Source of the DNA: Candidatus Altimarinota bacterium
Lineage (GTDB): Bacteria > Patescibacteriota > Minisyncoccia > Phycocordibacterales > UBA5272
Assembly (NCBI GenBank): GCA_021734745.1
Contig: JAIPIK010000007.1
Location: 1 to 52,204 of the forward strand
Direction of reading: 5' to 3'
DNA: 52,204 nt
The position numbers and the translations under genes are program-made. Below, piece by piece: positions 23,348-31,413 of the stretch (positions are counted from its first letter, which is position 1; each line of letters opens with the position of its first letter). The notes beneath the pieces were generated by a model. The model ran no database searches. It was not told where the DNA came from and saw nothing but the letters and a program-made list of their open reading frames with translations.

Positions 23348-24535
23348 CTAAATCGTGAACTTGTTAATGTTATAGAGGTCTTCGTTCTGTTCATCTTTCT
23401 TCACTTCATCAATAGATCTATCATCGAGTGCTTCATTCGTTTGTTCATATATTGTTTGCTCTGTACTTACTTCTTCTTGTTCAACAATGTCTTGTTCAAT
23501 TGCTTCACTACCCGTCTGAGTATCTTCTACTGGAGACAACGGAACACTATCAACCTCTTCTACAATTTGAATCTCTGGAGTGATACCATCTTCTTTCAAA
23601 TGAGTGAACTCAGTAATTGGCTCTATATATCTCTCAGTATTAGGAACTGCTTGAAGTGTCGCTATATCTTCGTCTTTTAATGTATCGAACATTCCTTTAT
23701 GAGTTTTCTCTTCTCCTGCTTTACGGATAGCAATAGAAAGTGCCAGCAATTCCTCGTGAGAAAAATAATCAATCCAAATACGACCACCTCTCTCTCTTGG
23801 TTCTATTTGTACACGTGTACCAAGTGTTTCTGCGAGTTGTTCTTCCATACCAACTACTTCAGGTGTCATGAACAAATCCTTTTTACGAACTTTTTCAAAT
23901 GCAATACGACGAGCAATTTGCTCTGCTTCACGTACAGTCATTTTTCTAACCATCATTTCTTTAAACAATGTCATTTGCTCCTGAGGTCTATCGATGAGCA
24001 TAAGAAGAGGTCTAGTGTGACCTTCACTAATCTGACGCTTGGAAATTGCATCTAATATATCTTGTGGAAGCATTAGTATACGAACAGTGTTAGAAACATA
24101 TTCACGACTCTTTCCCATTTTTCGTCCAACTTCAGCCCATGTAAGTTTGAATTCATCTGCAAGACGTTGAAATGACTGAGCACGCTCAACAGAATTAAGG
24201 TCTTCACGTTGAAGATTTTCAATTATTGCTAGCTCTAATTTTGCTCTACTGTCATCCCCTGTACGTACCACTACTGGCACTTGAGTTAGACGTGCTAATT
24301 TTGATGCGCGTAAACGTCGTTCTCCTGCAATCAATTCATATTCTACTTTTATTCCACCATCATCGAGTACTGTTTCTTGGCGAGAAACAACAAGTGGTTG
24401 AAGAACTCCGTACTGACGAATACTATCCGATAACTCTTTTAATCTATCCTCATCGAATTCACGTCGTGGTTGATACGGGTTAGGTATTATTTTTTCTATT
24501 TCTATCCAAAAAATTGAGTTTTCTGTTTTTCCCAT
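23348..24535 (-). CDS. parB: ParB/Spo0J-family partition protein
   Basis: A 395-residue protein. The N-terminal ParB domain (IIPNPYQPRREFDEDRL; ELIAGERRLRASKLA with the CTP-binding GERR box) is followed by a helix-turn-helix (RKMGKSREYVSNTVRIL) that should read parS. The C-terminal ~120 residues are acidic and Glu/Thr/Asp-rich (EQDIVEQEEVSTEQ), longer than usual. No parA is adjacent and no parS palindrome (TGTTTCACGTGAAACA) was seen in the window. An extended -10 (TGATATACT) lies 16 bases before the ATG; no ribosome site. Confidence 0.9.
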   Translation of the reverse strand: MGKTENSIFWIEIEKIIPNPYQPRREFDEDRLKELSDSIRQYGVLQPLVVSRQETVLDDGGIKVEYELIAGERRLRASKLARLTQVPVVVRTGDDSRAKLELAIIENLQREDLNSVERAQSFQRLADEFKLTWAEVGRKMGKSREYVSNTVRILMLPQDILDAISKRQISEGHTRPLLMLIDRPQEQMTLFKEMMVRKMTVREAEQIARRIAFEKVRKKDLFMTPEVVGMEEQLAETLGTRVQIEPRERGGRIWIDYFSHEELLALSIAIRKAGEEKTHKGMFDTLKDEDIATLQAVPNTERYIEPITEFTHLKEDGITPEIQIVEEVDSVPLSPVEDTQTGSEAIEQDIVEQEEVSTEQTIYEQTNEALDDRSIDEVKKDEQNEDLYNINKFTI

Positions 24536-24583
24536 ACTGTTTAATGTGATAAGTATATCACGATATATATTATAAAAAGAAAA

Positions 24584-24611
24584 TCACCAAGTAATAAATT
24601 ATACTTGGTGA
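24584..24611 (-). terminator. Terminator of the 24839 gene
   Basis: TCACCAAGTA/TACTTGGTGA around an 8-base loop, then TTTTCTTTTT on the minus strand. Confidence 0.85.
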
Positions 24612-24656
24612 CACATTTGTTCAAAACAGTTTTTTCATTAACTCTGAAACCATGTC

Positions 24657-24839
24657 TTAATAATTTTTTTTGGACAGAAATATGACGAGTGTTCGCAACC
24701 CCTCATTTACCACCTTACTCTTTGCCTCAGAAATAATTCTTTGTGCATCATCATTTCCCAATGGCCTCCCCTCTGCAATGACAGTTCCACCTTCTGCAAT
24801 GGTTATTATTACCCCTTCAACTCTCTGCGTAACTTGCAT
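24657..24839 (-). CDS. 60-residue hypothetical protein, orphan unit
   Basis: MQVTQRVEGVIITIAEGGTV followed by a helical, charged part (DDAQRIISEAKSKVVNEGL) and a hydrophobic end. No membrane segment. It has one of the best ribosome sites in the window (ATAGGAGG, five bases before the ATG), a promoter at 24907-24934 and a terminator at 24584. No family recognised. Confidence 0.7.
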   Translation of the reverse strand: MQVTQRVEGVIITIAEGGTVIAEGRPLGNDDAQRIISEAKSKVVNEGLRTLVIFLSKKNY

Positions 24840-24906
24840 TGTTGCCTCCTATATTAATGGTTTTAATTAATTAGCTTTTATTATGACAGAACTACGTTAC
24901 AGATTT

Positions 24907-24934
24907 ATACTACTACCTAAATAAGAAAAGTCAA
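24907..24934 (-). promoter_or_regulatory. Promoter of the 24839 gene
   Basis: TTGACT, 16 bases, TAGTAT on the minus strand. Confidence 0.7.
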
Positions 24935-25056
24935 TAATTACGTGTATATAACAATCGAGGAGAACCACTTAATGAATTAAATATGTTAAACTTTATTAGT
25001 ATATAACTTGATTAATTTTACAAATTTTTCGACGATAATCTATAAGCATAATAAAC

Positions 25057-25608
25057 ATGGAATCATCAATTACAAAAATAGCAGTTAACTCCCTTATTGT
25101 TTTAGCAATATTACTTGTTGGTGCTAGCATAGTTCCAACTTTAATGAAAGAAAATGGTAGTATGCCAGATACCAATCAAAATATAACTGACATCGAAACT
25201 ACTACAAGTTCAACTACAGATGTAGTTGATATTCCAGTAAATACTTCAACGTCCACGTCAGCATCTACTACAGTAGTGAAAAAATTAACAGATGAAACTT
25301 GGACTTGGGTAAAAACTGACGGAGAGAATGATATAGTAGTCACTCCAAAAAATATTTCAGCATTTACAATAACACTTAATGCAACAGGTACAATTAATGG
25401 AACAACTGACTGTAATAATTTCTTCGGAACCTACAAACTCGAGACAAACGAATTAACTTTTGGACCATTGGGCGCTACCAAAATGTTTTGTGAAAATTCA
25501 CAAGAAAATGACTTTATGAATATTTTGCAAAAGGTTACTGAGTACTCTATTAGTGAAGATAATAATCTTATTCTAAAGTCAGCATCTGGGACGATGATGT
25601 TTAGGTAG
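25057..25608 (+). CDS. META-domain (HslJ-like) membrane-anchored protein
   Basis: A 183-residue protein with an N-terminal membrane anchor (about 8-27, VNSLIVLAILLVGASIV) and a Thr/Ser-rich linker (about 45-75). The META domain follows (TWTWVKTDGE, FTITLNATGTINGTTDCNNFFGTY, LTFGPLGATKMFC, LILKSASGTMMF). META/HslJ proteins are extracytoplasmic and of uncertain function. There is no ribosome site. Its terminator is shared with the convergent gene at 25645. Confidence 0.85.
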   Translation: MESSITKIAVNSLIVLAILLVGASIVPTLMKENGSMPDTNQNITDIETTTSSTTDVVDIPVNTSTSTSASTTVVKKLTDETWTWVKTDGENDIVVTPKNISAFTITLNATGTINGTTDCNNFFGTYKLETNELTFGPLGATKMFCENSQENDFMNILQKVTEYSISEDNNLILKSASGTMMFR

Positions 25609-25610
25609 AA

Positions 25611-25646
25611 AAAAACAGTTATTATAATTCAATAATAACTGTTTTT
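25611..25646. terminator. Bidirectional terminator
   Basis: AAAACAGTTATTA/TAATAACTGTTTT with A and T runs on both sides, between convergent genes; it slightly overlaps the stop of the 25645 gene. Confidence 0.8.
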
Positions 25647-26193
25647 AAAAACGAGGGGTGGCCAAAAAAATATCTTTGCCGCCAAAACTTTTTTTCATGT
25701 CTTTGAGTGTAGCAAAATGAATATCACCACCTGCACCGTATATTGAAACATACAGTCCGTAGCCAACGTAGATGGCTGCATGCTTAAAGACTTGCTTTGA
25801 TGTGTCCAAAAGGAACAATACGTCACCGACTTTCGGCCAGAACCTTTGTTTTTTTAATTCCCAGTACTCCATCAAATACTTTTTCTTATGATTCTCAATT
25901 TTATAGTATTCACAGACAAATAAGTAACAATCATATTCCTTGTCGCGTACAACATGCTGTGAACAAAGAAAATTAATAACGACTCTCTTTATTTCTGGGG
26001 TAATATTTAGATTTACTAGGAGCATCCATATGTTTGTACATATTTCAATACAACTAGAATCCTGGAAACCAAAATAGTCACAAAGATCATATTCTTCTTC
26101 GTCTTTTATTACGAAAGTTCTGAATGCTGTTAGAATTATTACATTTTCTGATGGACCGGTAATTTTTTGTGAACTCACAAATAGTTTGTGCAT
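25645..26193 (-). CDS. NlpC/P60-like protein without signal peptide, orphan unit
   Basis: A 182-residue protein. Cys48 in QDSSCIEICTNIWMLL and His138 in FKHAAIYVGYGLYVS are spaced like the nucleophile and base of NlpC/P60 peptidases or related LRAT-like enzymes, and WPKVGDVLFLL matches the usual GD(V/L)(V/L)F strand. No signal peptide is visible, so it may act inside the cell rather than on the wall. AAAGGATG precedes the ATG by about eight bases, with a promoter at 26229-26257. The family call is by pattern; a third catalytic residue is not identified. Confidence 0.55.
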   Translation of the reverse strand: MHKLFVSSQKITGPSENVIILTAFRTFVIKDEEEYDLCDYFGFQDSSCIEICTNIWMLLVNLNITPEIKRVVINFLCSQHVVRDKEYDCYLFVCEYYKIENHKKKYLMEYWELKKQRFWPKVGDVLFLLDTSKQVFKHAAIYVGYGLYVSIYGAGGDIHFATLKDMKKSFGGKDIFLATPRF

Positions 26194-26228
26194 ACTGAAT
26201 CATCCTTTCATATTTAGGTCTAAGTAAA

Positions 26229-26257
26229 ACACTACAGTACTAACATATTTGAGTCAA
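26229..26257 (-). promoter_or_regulatory. Promoter of the NlpC/P60-like gene
   Basis: TTGACT, 17 bases, TAGTGT on the minus strand. It begins six bases past the far end of element A5. Confidence 0.6.
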
Positions 26258-26262
26258 ATTTA

Positions 26263-26458
26263 GTGCCGGAGGAGGTCCAAGACATGAATTTGCTAATTCA
26301 AGACTCGACTACAGTTTCTATTCCTCACTCTGCTCGTCATAGTAGAAACCGCAGTCCCTATTCTCGTCTCCGCAAGCAAAGTAGTTTGTTTGCTTCCTCA
26401 TGAAACACAGTGACTACAAAAATACCCAGAAAGATTTCTGGATATTTTTGTGGTCATG
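26263..26458 (-). ncRNA. tRNA-3'-end structured element, copy A5 (tRNA-Leu CAA)
   Basis: Follows tRNA-Leu. TCCTC..CACA..TGAC of the tRNA end finds its complement GTCA.TGTG..GAGGA after a hairpin. Then a GCAAA...TTTGC hairpin, GAATAGGGACT (26354-26364), and a 14 bp stem with two GU pairs (GACTGCGGTTTCTA with TAGAAACTGTAGTC). The apical motif is ACGAGCAGAGTGAG (26324-26337). An extra hairpin with AATTAGCAAATT precedes a 12-base copy of the tRNA end (26263-26274). Confidence 0.65.
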
Positions 26459-26539
26459 TGCCGGAGGAGAGACTCGAACTCTCACACCTTGCGATACACG
26501 ATTTTGAGTCGTGCGCGTCTACCATTCCGCCACTCCGGC
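26459..26539 (-). tRNA. tRNA-Leu (CAA)
   Basis: Anticodon arm CACGA-CTCAAAA-TCGTG gives CAA. Acceptor GCCGGAG/CTCCGGC, T loop TTCGAGT, class II variable arm. No CCA (A then CAT). Flanked on both sides by tRNA-derived elements. Confidence 0.94.
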
Positions 26540-26599
26540 ATATATTTTCATTTTAACACTATACAACTTCTTGCAAACAAATTAAATAAAGTATGTCTT

Positions 26600-26680
26600 T
26601 TGCGGAATGGAACCATTCTATCCTTCGCTTGCTAGCTACGGAAGTCTGCGTCGCTCTTCGCTCCTTGAGCCACTCCGGCA
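26600..26680 (-). repeat. tRNA-5'-end element B2 upstream of tRNA-Leu
   Basis: On the minus strand it starts with the tRNA-Leu 5' end (GCCGGAGTGG); 20 bases around this start, including upstream sequence, match 26529-26548. It continues with GAGCGAAGAGCGAC and a CTTC/GAAG hairpin, and ends in AGAATGGTTCCATTCCGC, which carries the complement of the tRNA D-arm (GCGGAATGG). It looks like a tRNA start whose remainder was replaced. Confidence 0.55.
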
Positions 26681-26736
26681 TATATTTTAATTTTTTACTT
26701 TGTACTTATAAATTATTACATAAGTATTCTCTATCT

Positions 26737-26868
26737 GCACGGAATGGGACCATTCTCTGGTCGTACGTCTGCTGACTCCCAACATCTTCGCTTACAGGAA
26801 GCGAATTTGCTAATTCGTCCACGCTTCTCATTCAGTAGAATGACCTACTGGGTCGAACCACTCCGGCA
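26737..26868 (-). repeat. tRNA-5'-end element B1 upstream of tRNA-Leu
   Basis: Begins with GCCGGAGTGG on the minus strand, passes a hairpin with loop AATTAGCAAATT (shared with A5) and ends with AGAATGGTCCCATTCCG, as B2 does. A TATAAT box lies upstream at about 26895-26900, followed by a TTTTAATTC/GAATTAAAA hairpin. With B2 it fills most of the 460-base gap before the next gene; nothing else was seen there. Confidence 0.55.
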
Positions 26869-26920
26869 ATTTTAATTCTTCTTAGAATTAAAAGGATTAT
26901 ACCATAGATTTACATATAGT

Positions 26921-26948
26921 TTTACTTTTTCTATATGTATGCTATTAT
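26921..26948 (+). promoter_or_regulatory. Promoter of the 27001 gene
   Basis: TTTACT, 16 bases, TATTAT. Confidence 0.5.
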
Positions 26949-27000
26949 GTAAATTCAGTTTGTTCTTTTAAACCGTATCACTTGTACGAGGGATATATAA

Positions 27001-27270
27001 ATGGCAATGGACGCAAGGCTTACGCCTGGAACTACAGTTCGAGTGAAGGACTCCAACTTCAAATGCCCAAACAAGCGCAGTAAAATTGTAGGCAGGACAG
27101 GATTTGATGAAAGACATCTACAAGATGGAAGAATCCAGGTAATTGCAGTACACGATGATGGGCAGATCCACGTCGCCCACCCTGATGCCATCGGATCAAT
27201 GCAAAGGCCCACCAAAATTCACAGCAAGTTCTTTGAGCCAGCTACACCAGCCGAAGTTCACCCAAGTTAA
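27001..27270 (+). CDS. 89-residue hypothetical protein, orphan unit
   Basis: MAMDARLTPGTTVRVKDSNF... suggests a small beta-barrel (TVRVKD, IQVIAVHDDGQIHVAHPDAI), similar in feel to KOW/SH3-like folds, but no family is recognised. GAGGG lies eight bases before the ATG. Codons are GC-richer than in miaA. A terminator follows at once. Soluble, no signal peptide. Confidence 0.7.
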   Translation: MAMDARLTPGTTVRVKDSNFKCPNKRSKIVGRTGFDERHLQDGRIQVIAVHDDGQIHVAHPDAIGSMQRPTKIHSKFFEPATPAEVHPS

Positions 27271-27291
27271 AAACTACTTCAACTAAACAGC

Positions 27292-27318
27292 AAACAGCCT
27301 CCTTGAGGCTGTTTTTCA
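27292..27318 (+). terminator. Terminator of the 27001 gene
   Basis: AACAGCCTC-CTT-GAGGCTGTT followed by TTTC; close to the convergent glutaredoxin gene. Confidence 0.85.
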
Positions 27319-27322
27319 TTTT

Positions 27323-27553
27323 CTAAAAATTATATTCACTTACATAATCAATGATATCATCTGATTCGGCCATTTTGACATTTGCAGTTGTATCAACAAG
27401 ATAAGGCATTGTACGAGCCCCATAATCTTGTAGCTCTTTTAGATAATCGAGGTTCTCAATATTTCTTTCCTCATACGTCAAACTCTTCTCTAGAAATACT
27501 CTTTTTACTTTTTCACAATAACTGCAACCATTTTTTGTATATAAAATTAACAT
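27323..27553 (-). CDS. Glutaredoxin-like thiol protein
   Basis: A 76-residue thioredoxin-fold protein. The active site is CSYC (YTKNGCSYCEKVKRVF, residues about 10-13), the cis-proline is in ARTMPYLV and the C-terminal helix is AESDDIIDYV. Similar to NrdH/glutaredoxin-3. It reduces disulfides in the cytosol. The nucleotide partner cannot be seen. No ribosome site; divergent from miaA with about 45 bases between. Confidence 0.88.
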   Translation of the reverse strand: MLILYTKNGCSYCEKVKRVFLEKSLTYEERNIENLDYLKELQDYGARTMPYLVDTTANVKMAESDDIIDYVSEYNF

Positions 27554-27597
27554 ACTCTAGTTAGATAATAGTAATACATGTTAGTATAGTCCATACG

Positions 27598-28458
27598 ATG
27601 AACAAAGAAAATAGCATCATAGTGGTTGCTGGCCCTACCGCAAGTGGTAAAAGTGATTTTGCTGTGGAATTAGCTGTGAAAAATAATGGGGAAATTATAA
27701 GTGCGGACTCTCGTCAAATATACAAAGGACTGGATATTTGTACAGGGAAAATTACAAAAGAAGAAACGAATGGCGTCCCTCACTATATGCTTGATATTTG
27801 TTCAATTGGTGATGAATTCTCAGTATCAGAATACAAAAAACTTGCTTTACCAATACTAGAAGACATATTTGCTCGTGGTAAAACCCCTATCATTTGTGGT
27901 GGCACAGGACAATATATTGATGCACTTATTTTTAATCAAGACATACCAAAAGTTGAGCCGAATAAAAGTCTACGTGAAAAGTTAGAGAAGAAATCAACAG
28001 ATGAACTATATAATGAACTCATACTGAAAGATTTACGTCGTGGAGAACAAATTGATAAGAATAACCGTGTAAGACTAATTCGCGCTCTAGAAATTATTGA
28101 ATCACTTGGTAAAGTTCCTAAACAAAATAGTCCTTCACTATTATATACAACAAAAATATACCTCATGTCCCCCACTCGTGAAGTGTTAAAAAAGAGAATT
28201 GCAAAAAGATTAGAAAGCCGTCTAAAAATTGGAATGATTAATGAAGTAAAGAACAATCCATTAAATAATCACACACCTGAAATAATAAAAAGATTTGGTT
28301 TAGAATATGTAGCAATTACAAAATATCTTAATGGAGAGATAAATGAAGAGGAAATGAAACAAGAAATAATTACAAAAAGTATGCAGTACGTAAAAAGACA
28401 AGAAACTTGGAATAAAAAATATACACCAATTGCAGAGATAGTAAATACCAATCAATAA
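27598..28458 (+). CDS. miaA: tRNA dimethylallyltransferase
   Basis: A 286-residue enzyme that isopentenylates A37 of tRNAs reading UNN codons, so the Leu, Tyr and Cys tRNAs here are plausible substrates. Motifs: P-loop VVAGPTASGKSDFAVELA, SADSRQIYKGLDICTGK, HYMLDICSIGDEFSVSEY, GGTGQYIDALIF, and RLIRALEII. Length is at the short end for the family (about 300). TATAGT lies seven bases before the ATG, so probably leaderless. Confidence 0.94.
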   Translation: MNKENSIIVVAGPTASGKSDFAVELAVKNNGEIISADSRQIYKGLDICTGKITKEETNGVPHYMLDICSIGDEFSVSEYKKLALPILEDIFARGKTPIICGGTGQYIDALIFNQDIPKVEPNKSLREKLEKKSTDELYNELILKDLRRGEQIDKNNRVRLIRALEIIESLGKVPKQNSPSLLYTTKIYLMSPTREVLKKRIAKRLESRLKIGMINEVKNNPLNNHTPEIIKRFGLEYVAITKYLNGEINEEEMKQEIITKSMQYVKRQETWNKKYTPIAEIVNTNQ

Positions 28459-28500
28459 ATTAACCTTTAAAAAGGTAATACTTTTTGCTATAATCTATCA

Positions 28501-29922
28501 ATGTCTAATGAATACATCACTACTATAGGATTAGAAATACATGCTGAATTACACACCAATTCCAAAATGTGGTGTGGTTGTAAGAATGACCCATATGAGA
28601 AAAAACCAAATCAGAACATTTGTGAAGTCTGTATGGCTCACCCTGGAACACTCCCTGTCCCTAACAAAGAAGCTATCAGAAAAGTTATAACAGTCGGATG
28701 TGCAACAGGAAGTAGGATTGCTGATTTTACGGAATTTGACCGCAAGAATTATTTTTACCCAGATATTCCTAAAGGATATCAACTGTCACAATATCTACTT
28801 CCTATTGTTTCAGGTGGTTCTGTAAATGGTATAGAACTTACCCGTATTCACCTTGAAGAAGATACTGCAAAATCATCACATGATAATGGAATGACTCTTG
28901 TTGACTACAATCGTGCTGGTGTGCCACTTATGGAATTAGTAACAGAACCAGTTATTCATACAGCAAAAGAAGCGGGTGCATTTGCACGTGAACTACAACG
29001 TATATTACGTTATGTTGGTGCAAGTGAAGCCAATTTGGACTTAGGTCAAATGCGTGTGGAGGCAAATATTTCTGTTTCAAAAGACCCGAAAAAGTTCGGA
29101 ACGAAAGTGGAAGTAAAAAATCTTAATTCATTCGCTGCAGTTGAAGGGGCAATCGATTACGAAGTAGCAAGACATATTGCACTTATTGAAGAAGGTGGTG
29201 CAGTTGTTCAGGAAACTCGTGGGTGGGACGAGAATAAGTTGGAAACTTTTAGTCAAAGAAAAAAAGAGAACGCGCATGATTATAGATATTTTCCAGATCC
29301 AGATTTACCGAAATTGTATCTTCATAGATTATTTGATATTGAATCTATTAAAAAATCATTACCAATGTTGCCAGAAGCTCGTCGGACGCAACTTACTAAT
29401 GACTATGGTTTGAAGTCAGATGTTGTTGAAATAATAATTAGTGATCCATTAGTTGTTATATATTTTGACACAGTTGTAAATGGTAAAGATACAAAATATG
29501 CAACCCTTGCTGCAAACTACCTTGTTGCAGATATATTCGGCTTGCTTAAAAAAGAAAATATAGAAGTTATTGCTGTTAATTTTCCATCAACATCTTCATT
29601 TTCAACATTGATTGATATGATTATTGCGAACGAACTTTCTTCTCGTGGTGCAAAAGATTTACTACCTCTTATGATTGCTGATAAAAATCTAGATGTTAAA
29701 AAAACCGCGGAAGAAAAAGGAATGATACAGAAAAATGATACTGAGCTGCTGAAAAAAATTGTTGAGGAAGTAATAGCTGAAAACCCTGTACAAGTGACTG
29801 ACTACAAATCTGGTAAAGAATCTATGTTCATGTTTTTCGTTGGTCAGTGCATGAAAAAATCAAAAGGAAGTGGTAACCCGGGACTATTCCAAGAAATATT
29901 AAAGGGAGAGTTAGGAAGTTAG
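28501..29922 (+). CDS. gatB: Asp/Glu-tRNA amidotransferase subunit B
   Basis: A 473-residue subunit of GatCAB, which converts Glu-tRNA(Gln) and Asp-tRNA(Asn) to the amides. Features: GLEIHAELHTNSKMWCGC, the zinc Cys set (WCGC...CEVC), RKNYFYPDIPKGYQLSQY, HLEEDTAKSSH, DYNRAGVPLMELVTEPV and the C-terminal YqeY/GatB tail (GNPGLFQEIL). gatA and gatC are not in the window. TGCTATAAT, an extended -10, sits six bases before the ATG: leaderless. Confidence 0.95.
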   Translation: MSNEYITTIGLEIHAELHTNSKMWCGCKNDPYEKKPNQNICEVCMAHPGTLPVPNKEAIRKVITVGCATGSRIADFTEFDRKNYFYPDIPKGYQLSQYLLPIVSGGSVNGIELTRIHLEEDTAKSSHDNGMTLVDYNRAGVPLMELVTEPVIHTAKEAGAFARELQRILRYVGASEANLDLGQMRVEANISVSKDPKKFGTKVEVKNLNSFAAVEGAIDYEVARHIALIEEGGAVVQETRGWDENKLETFSQRKKENAHDYRYFPDPDLPKLYLHRLFDIESIKKSLPMLPEARRTQLTNDYGLKSDVVEIIISDPLVVIYFDTVVNGKDTKYATLAANYLVADIFGLLKKENIEVIAVNFPSTSSFSTLIDMIIANELSSRGAKDLLPLMIADKNLDVKKTAEEKGMIQKNDTELLKKIVEEVIAENPVQVTDYKSGKESMFMFFVGQCMKKSKGSGNPGLFQEILKGELGS

Positions 29923-29949
29923 TCGTTAGTAGTTAAATACGGATACATA

Positions 29950-29978
29950 AAATGCAGTTCGCTTCGCGAACTGCATTT
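29950..29978. terminator. Terminator between gatB and obg
   Basis: A perfect 13 bp stem AAATGCAGTTCGC/GCGAACTGCATTT with 3-base loop, between convergent genes. Confidence 0.7.
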
Positions 29979-29996
29979 CCCTAACGAAAAACTTTC

Positions 29997-30965
29997 CTAA
30001 TTTCCTAACGTTTTAATCAAGCTATCTCCGAACGCTTTTACTGTGTCATCTTCATACAACGAAAGAGTAATTATATTTTTTGTTTTGGACGCTTTTTCAA
30101 GTTCTTTTACTTTTTCTTTTATTTCATCTTTTGAGATTGTGTCTACTTTTGAAAGCACTATTACTTCCTCTCGTTTCAAAAGTTCTTTATCATACTTTCC
30201 TAGTTCTTCACGAATAGTTGTATAAACTTTTCCAACCTCTTCATTCTCAGCAGATACTAAGTGTACTAGCACTCGTGTACGTGTAATATGACGAAGGAAT
30301 TTATGACCCAATCCTTTACCGTCACTTGCCCCTTCAATTAATCCAGGAATATCCGCAAGTACATAATTAAAATATACCCCAAGGTTAGGCTCAAGTGTTG
30401 TGAATGGATAATCCCCTATCTTAGCCCCAGCACGAGTTAATGAGTTAAGGAGTGATGACTTGCCCGCATTCGGTAGGCCTATTAATCCAACATCAGCGAT
30501 GAGTTTAAGTTCAATATCAAAAGTTGCGAATTCTCCAGGTTCACCTTTAGTAAACTCTTCAGGAGTCTGGTTGGTTGCGGACTTAAAATTCTCATTACCT
30601 AGACCCCCTTTACCACCACGAAGAATAATAAAATCTCCTTCTTCTACGAATTCATACTTTTTGTCATACTCGTGATTATATACAACTGAACCTAGTGGTA
30701 TCTGAAGGAATAAATCTTTTGCATTACCCCCATGCATACTACGTTTTTGTCCAGATTGCCCTGCATCACCTGCCCATTCTTTTTTATGCTTATAAACATA
30801 AAGTGCTTGAATATCACGAACAACTCGGAAATATACATCACCACCTTTACCACCATCCCCTCCTGCAGGACCTCCAAAAGGTACTCCTTTTTCACGACGC
30901 CAACGGACAACACCGTCACCACCTTTACCAGCTTCAATTTTGAGAGTTACATTGTCGATTAACAT
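29997..30965 (-). CDS. obg: Obg-family GTPase, short form
   Basis: A 322-residue GTPase acting in 50S assembly. The glycine-rich Obg domain is N-terminal (GGDGVVRWRREKGVPFGGPAGG, split by short variable pieces; about 1-157). G motifs follow: GLPNAGKSS, DIPGLIEGA, and SKVD in place of the common NKxD. The C-terminal OCT domain of many Obg proteins is missing. A long AT-rich leader with inverted repeats precedes it. Confidence 0.93.
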   Translation of the reverse strand: MLIDNVTLKIEAGKGGDGVVRWRREKGVPFGGPAGGDGGKGGDVYFRVVRDIQALYVYKHKKEWAGDAGQSGQKRSMHGGNAKDLFLQIPLGSVVYNHEYDKKYEFVEEGDFIILRGGKGGLGNENFKSATNQTPEEFTKGEPGEFATFDIELKLIADVGLIGLPNAGKSSLLNSLTRAGAKIGDYPFTTLEPNLGVYFNYVLADIPGLIEGASDGKGLGHKFLRHITRTRVLVHLVSAENEEVGKVYTTIREELGKYDKELLKREEVIVLSKVDTISKDEIKEKVKELEKASKTKNIITLSLYEDDTVKAFGDSLIKTLGN

Positions 30966-31085
30966 AGTATATGAGTAAAATAGTTTATAAAGTTCTTAAA
31001 GTTGAAAGTAGATTCAAAATGCATCAGTATTCAACTTTTTACTTTATAAACTTTATAACTTTAAGACTAAAACTATACCATATTT
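30966..31085 (-). promoter_or_regulatory. Structured AT-rich leader of obg
   Basis: An extended -10 (TGGTATAGT) near 31075 opens a leader of about 110 bases. It can fold by AGTTTATAAAGT with ACTTTATAAACT and AAAGTTGAA with TTCAACTTT. A second TATACT box touches the ATG, so two starts are possible. A similar sequence set lies between pilB and pilT. Confidence 0.45.
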
Positions 31086-31107
31086 AAAGGACTTTTGCAA
31101 GTCAGTA

Positions 31108-31136
31108 TTGACTTTTTACTAATTATAGTGTATACT
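31108..31136 (+). promoter_or_regulatory. Promoter of the 31167 gene
   Basis: TTGACT, 17 bases, TATACT. Confidence 0.78.
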
Positions 31137-31166
31137 AGTATAGTTAATCTTTATCTGGAGAAAATC

Positions 31167-31385
31167 ATGCTTAGTCAAGAAAATGGAAGTGTAGCAAAAG
31201 TCATTCGTGTCAAAAGTGGTGAAGGATTCAACAAAGATCTTCTGAACGACGAATCTTCTCAACCCACATGGCGAGGATTCGGCTCGATTCGTGGCGAAAC
31301 CATAGATGAATTCCATGATCGAATGTTCGAGATTCCACCTCTGGAAGCCGTACTCTACGAAATGGAAGTTGCACTCGGAAGTTAA
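31167..31385 (+). CDS. 72-residue hypothetical protein, orphan unit
   Basis: MLSQENGSVAKVIRVKSGEG... soluble, acidic C-terminus (PPLEAVLYEMEVALGS). TGGAG lies six to seven bases before the ATG at 31167; an upstream ATG in the same frame would read through the promoter. Own promoter and a strong terminator. No family recognised. Confidence 0.7.
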   Translation: MLSQENGSVAKVIRVKSGEGFNKDLLNDESSQPTWRGFGSIRGETIDEFHDRMFEIPPLEAVLYEMEVALGS

Positions 31386-31413
31386 TACTATCTATTAATT
31401 TCAACCGATTAAC

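Noticed and set aside
23348-24535. parS site next to parB
   Set aside because: No TGTTTCACGTGAAACA-like palindrome was found; the CGAAAC...GTTTCG at 13957-13973 belongs to the tRNA-Lys palindrome.
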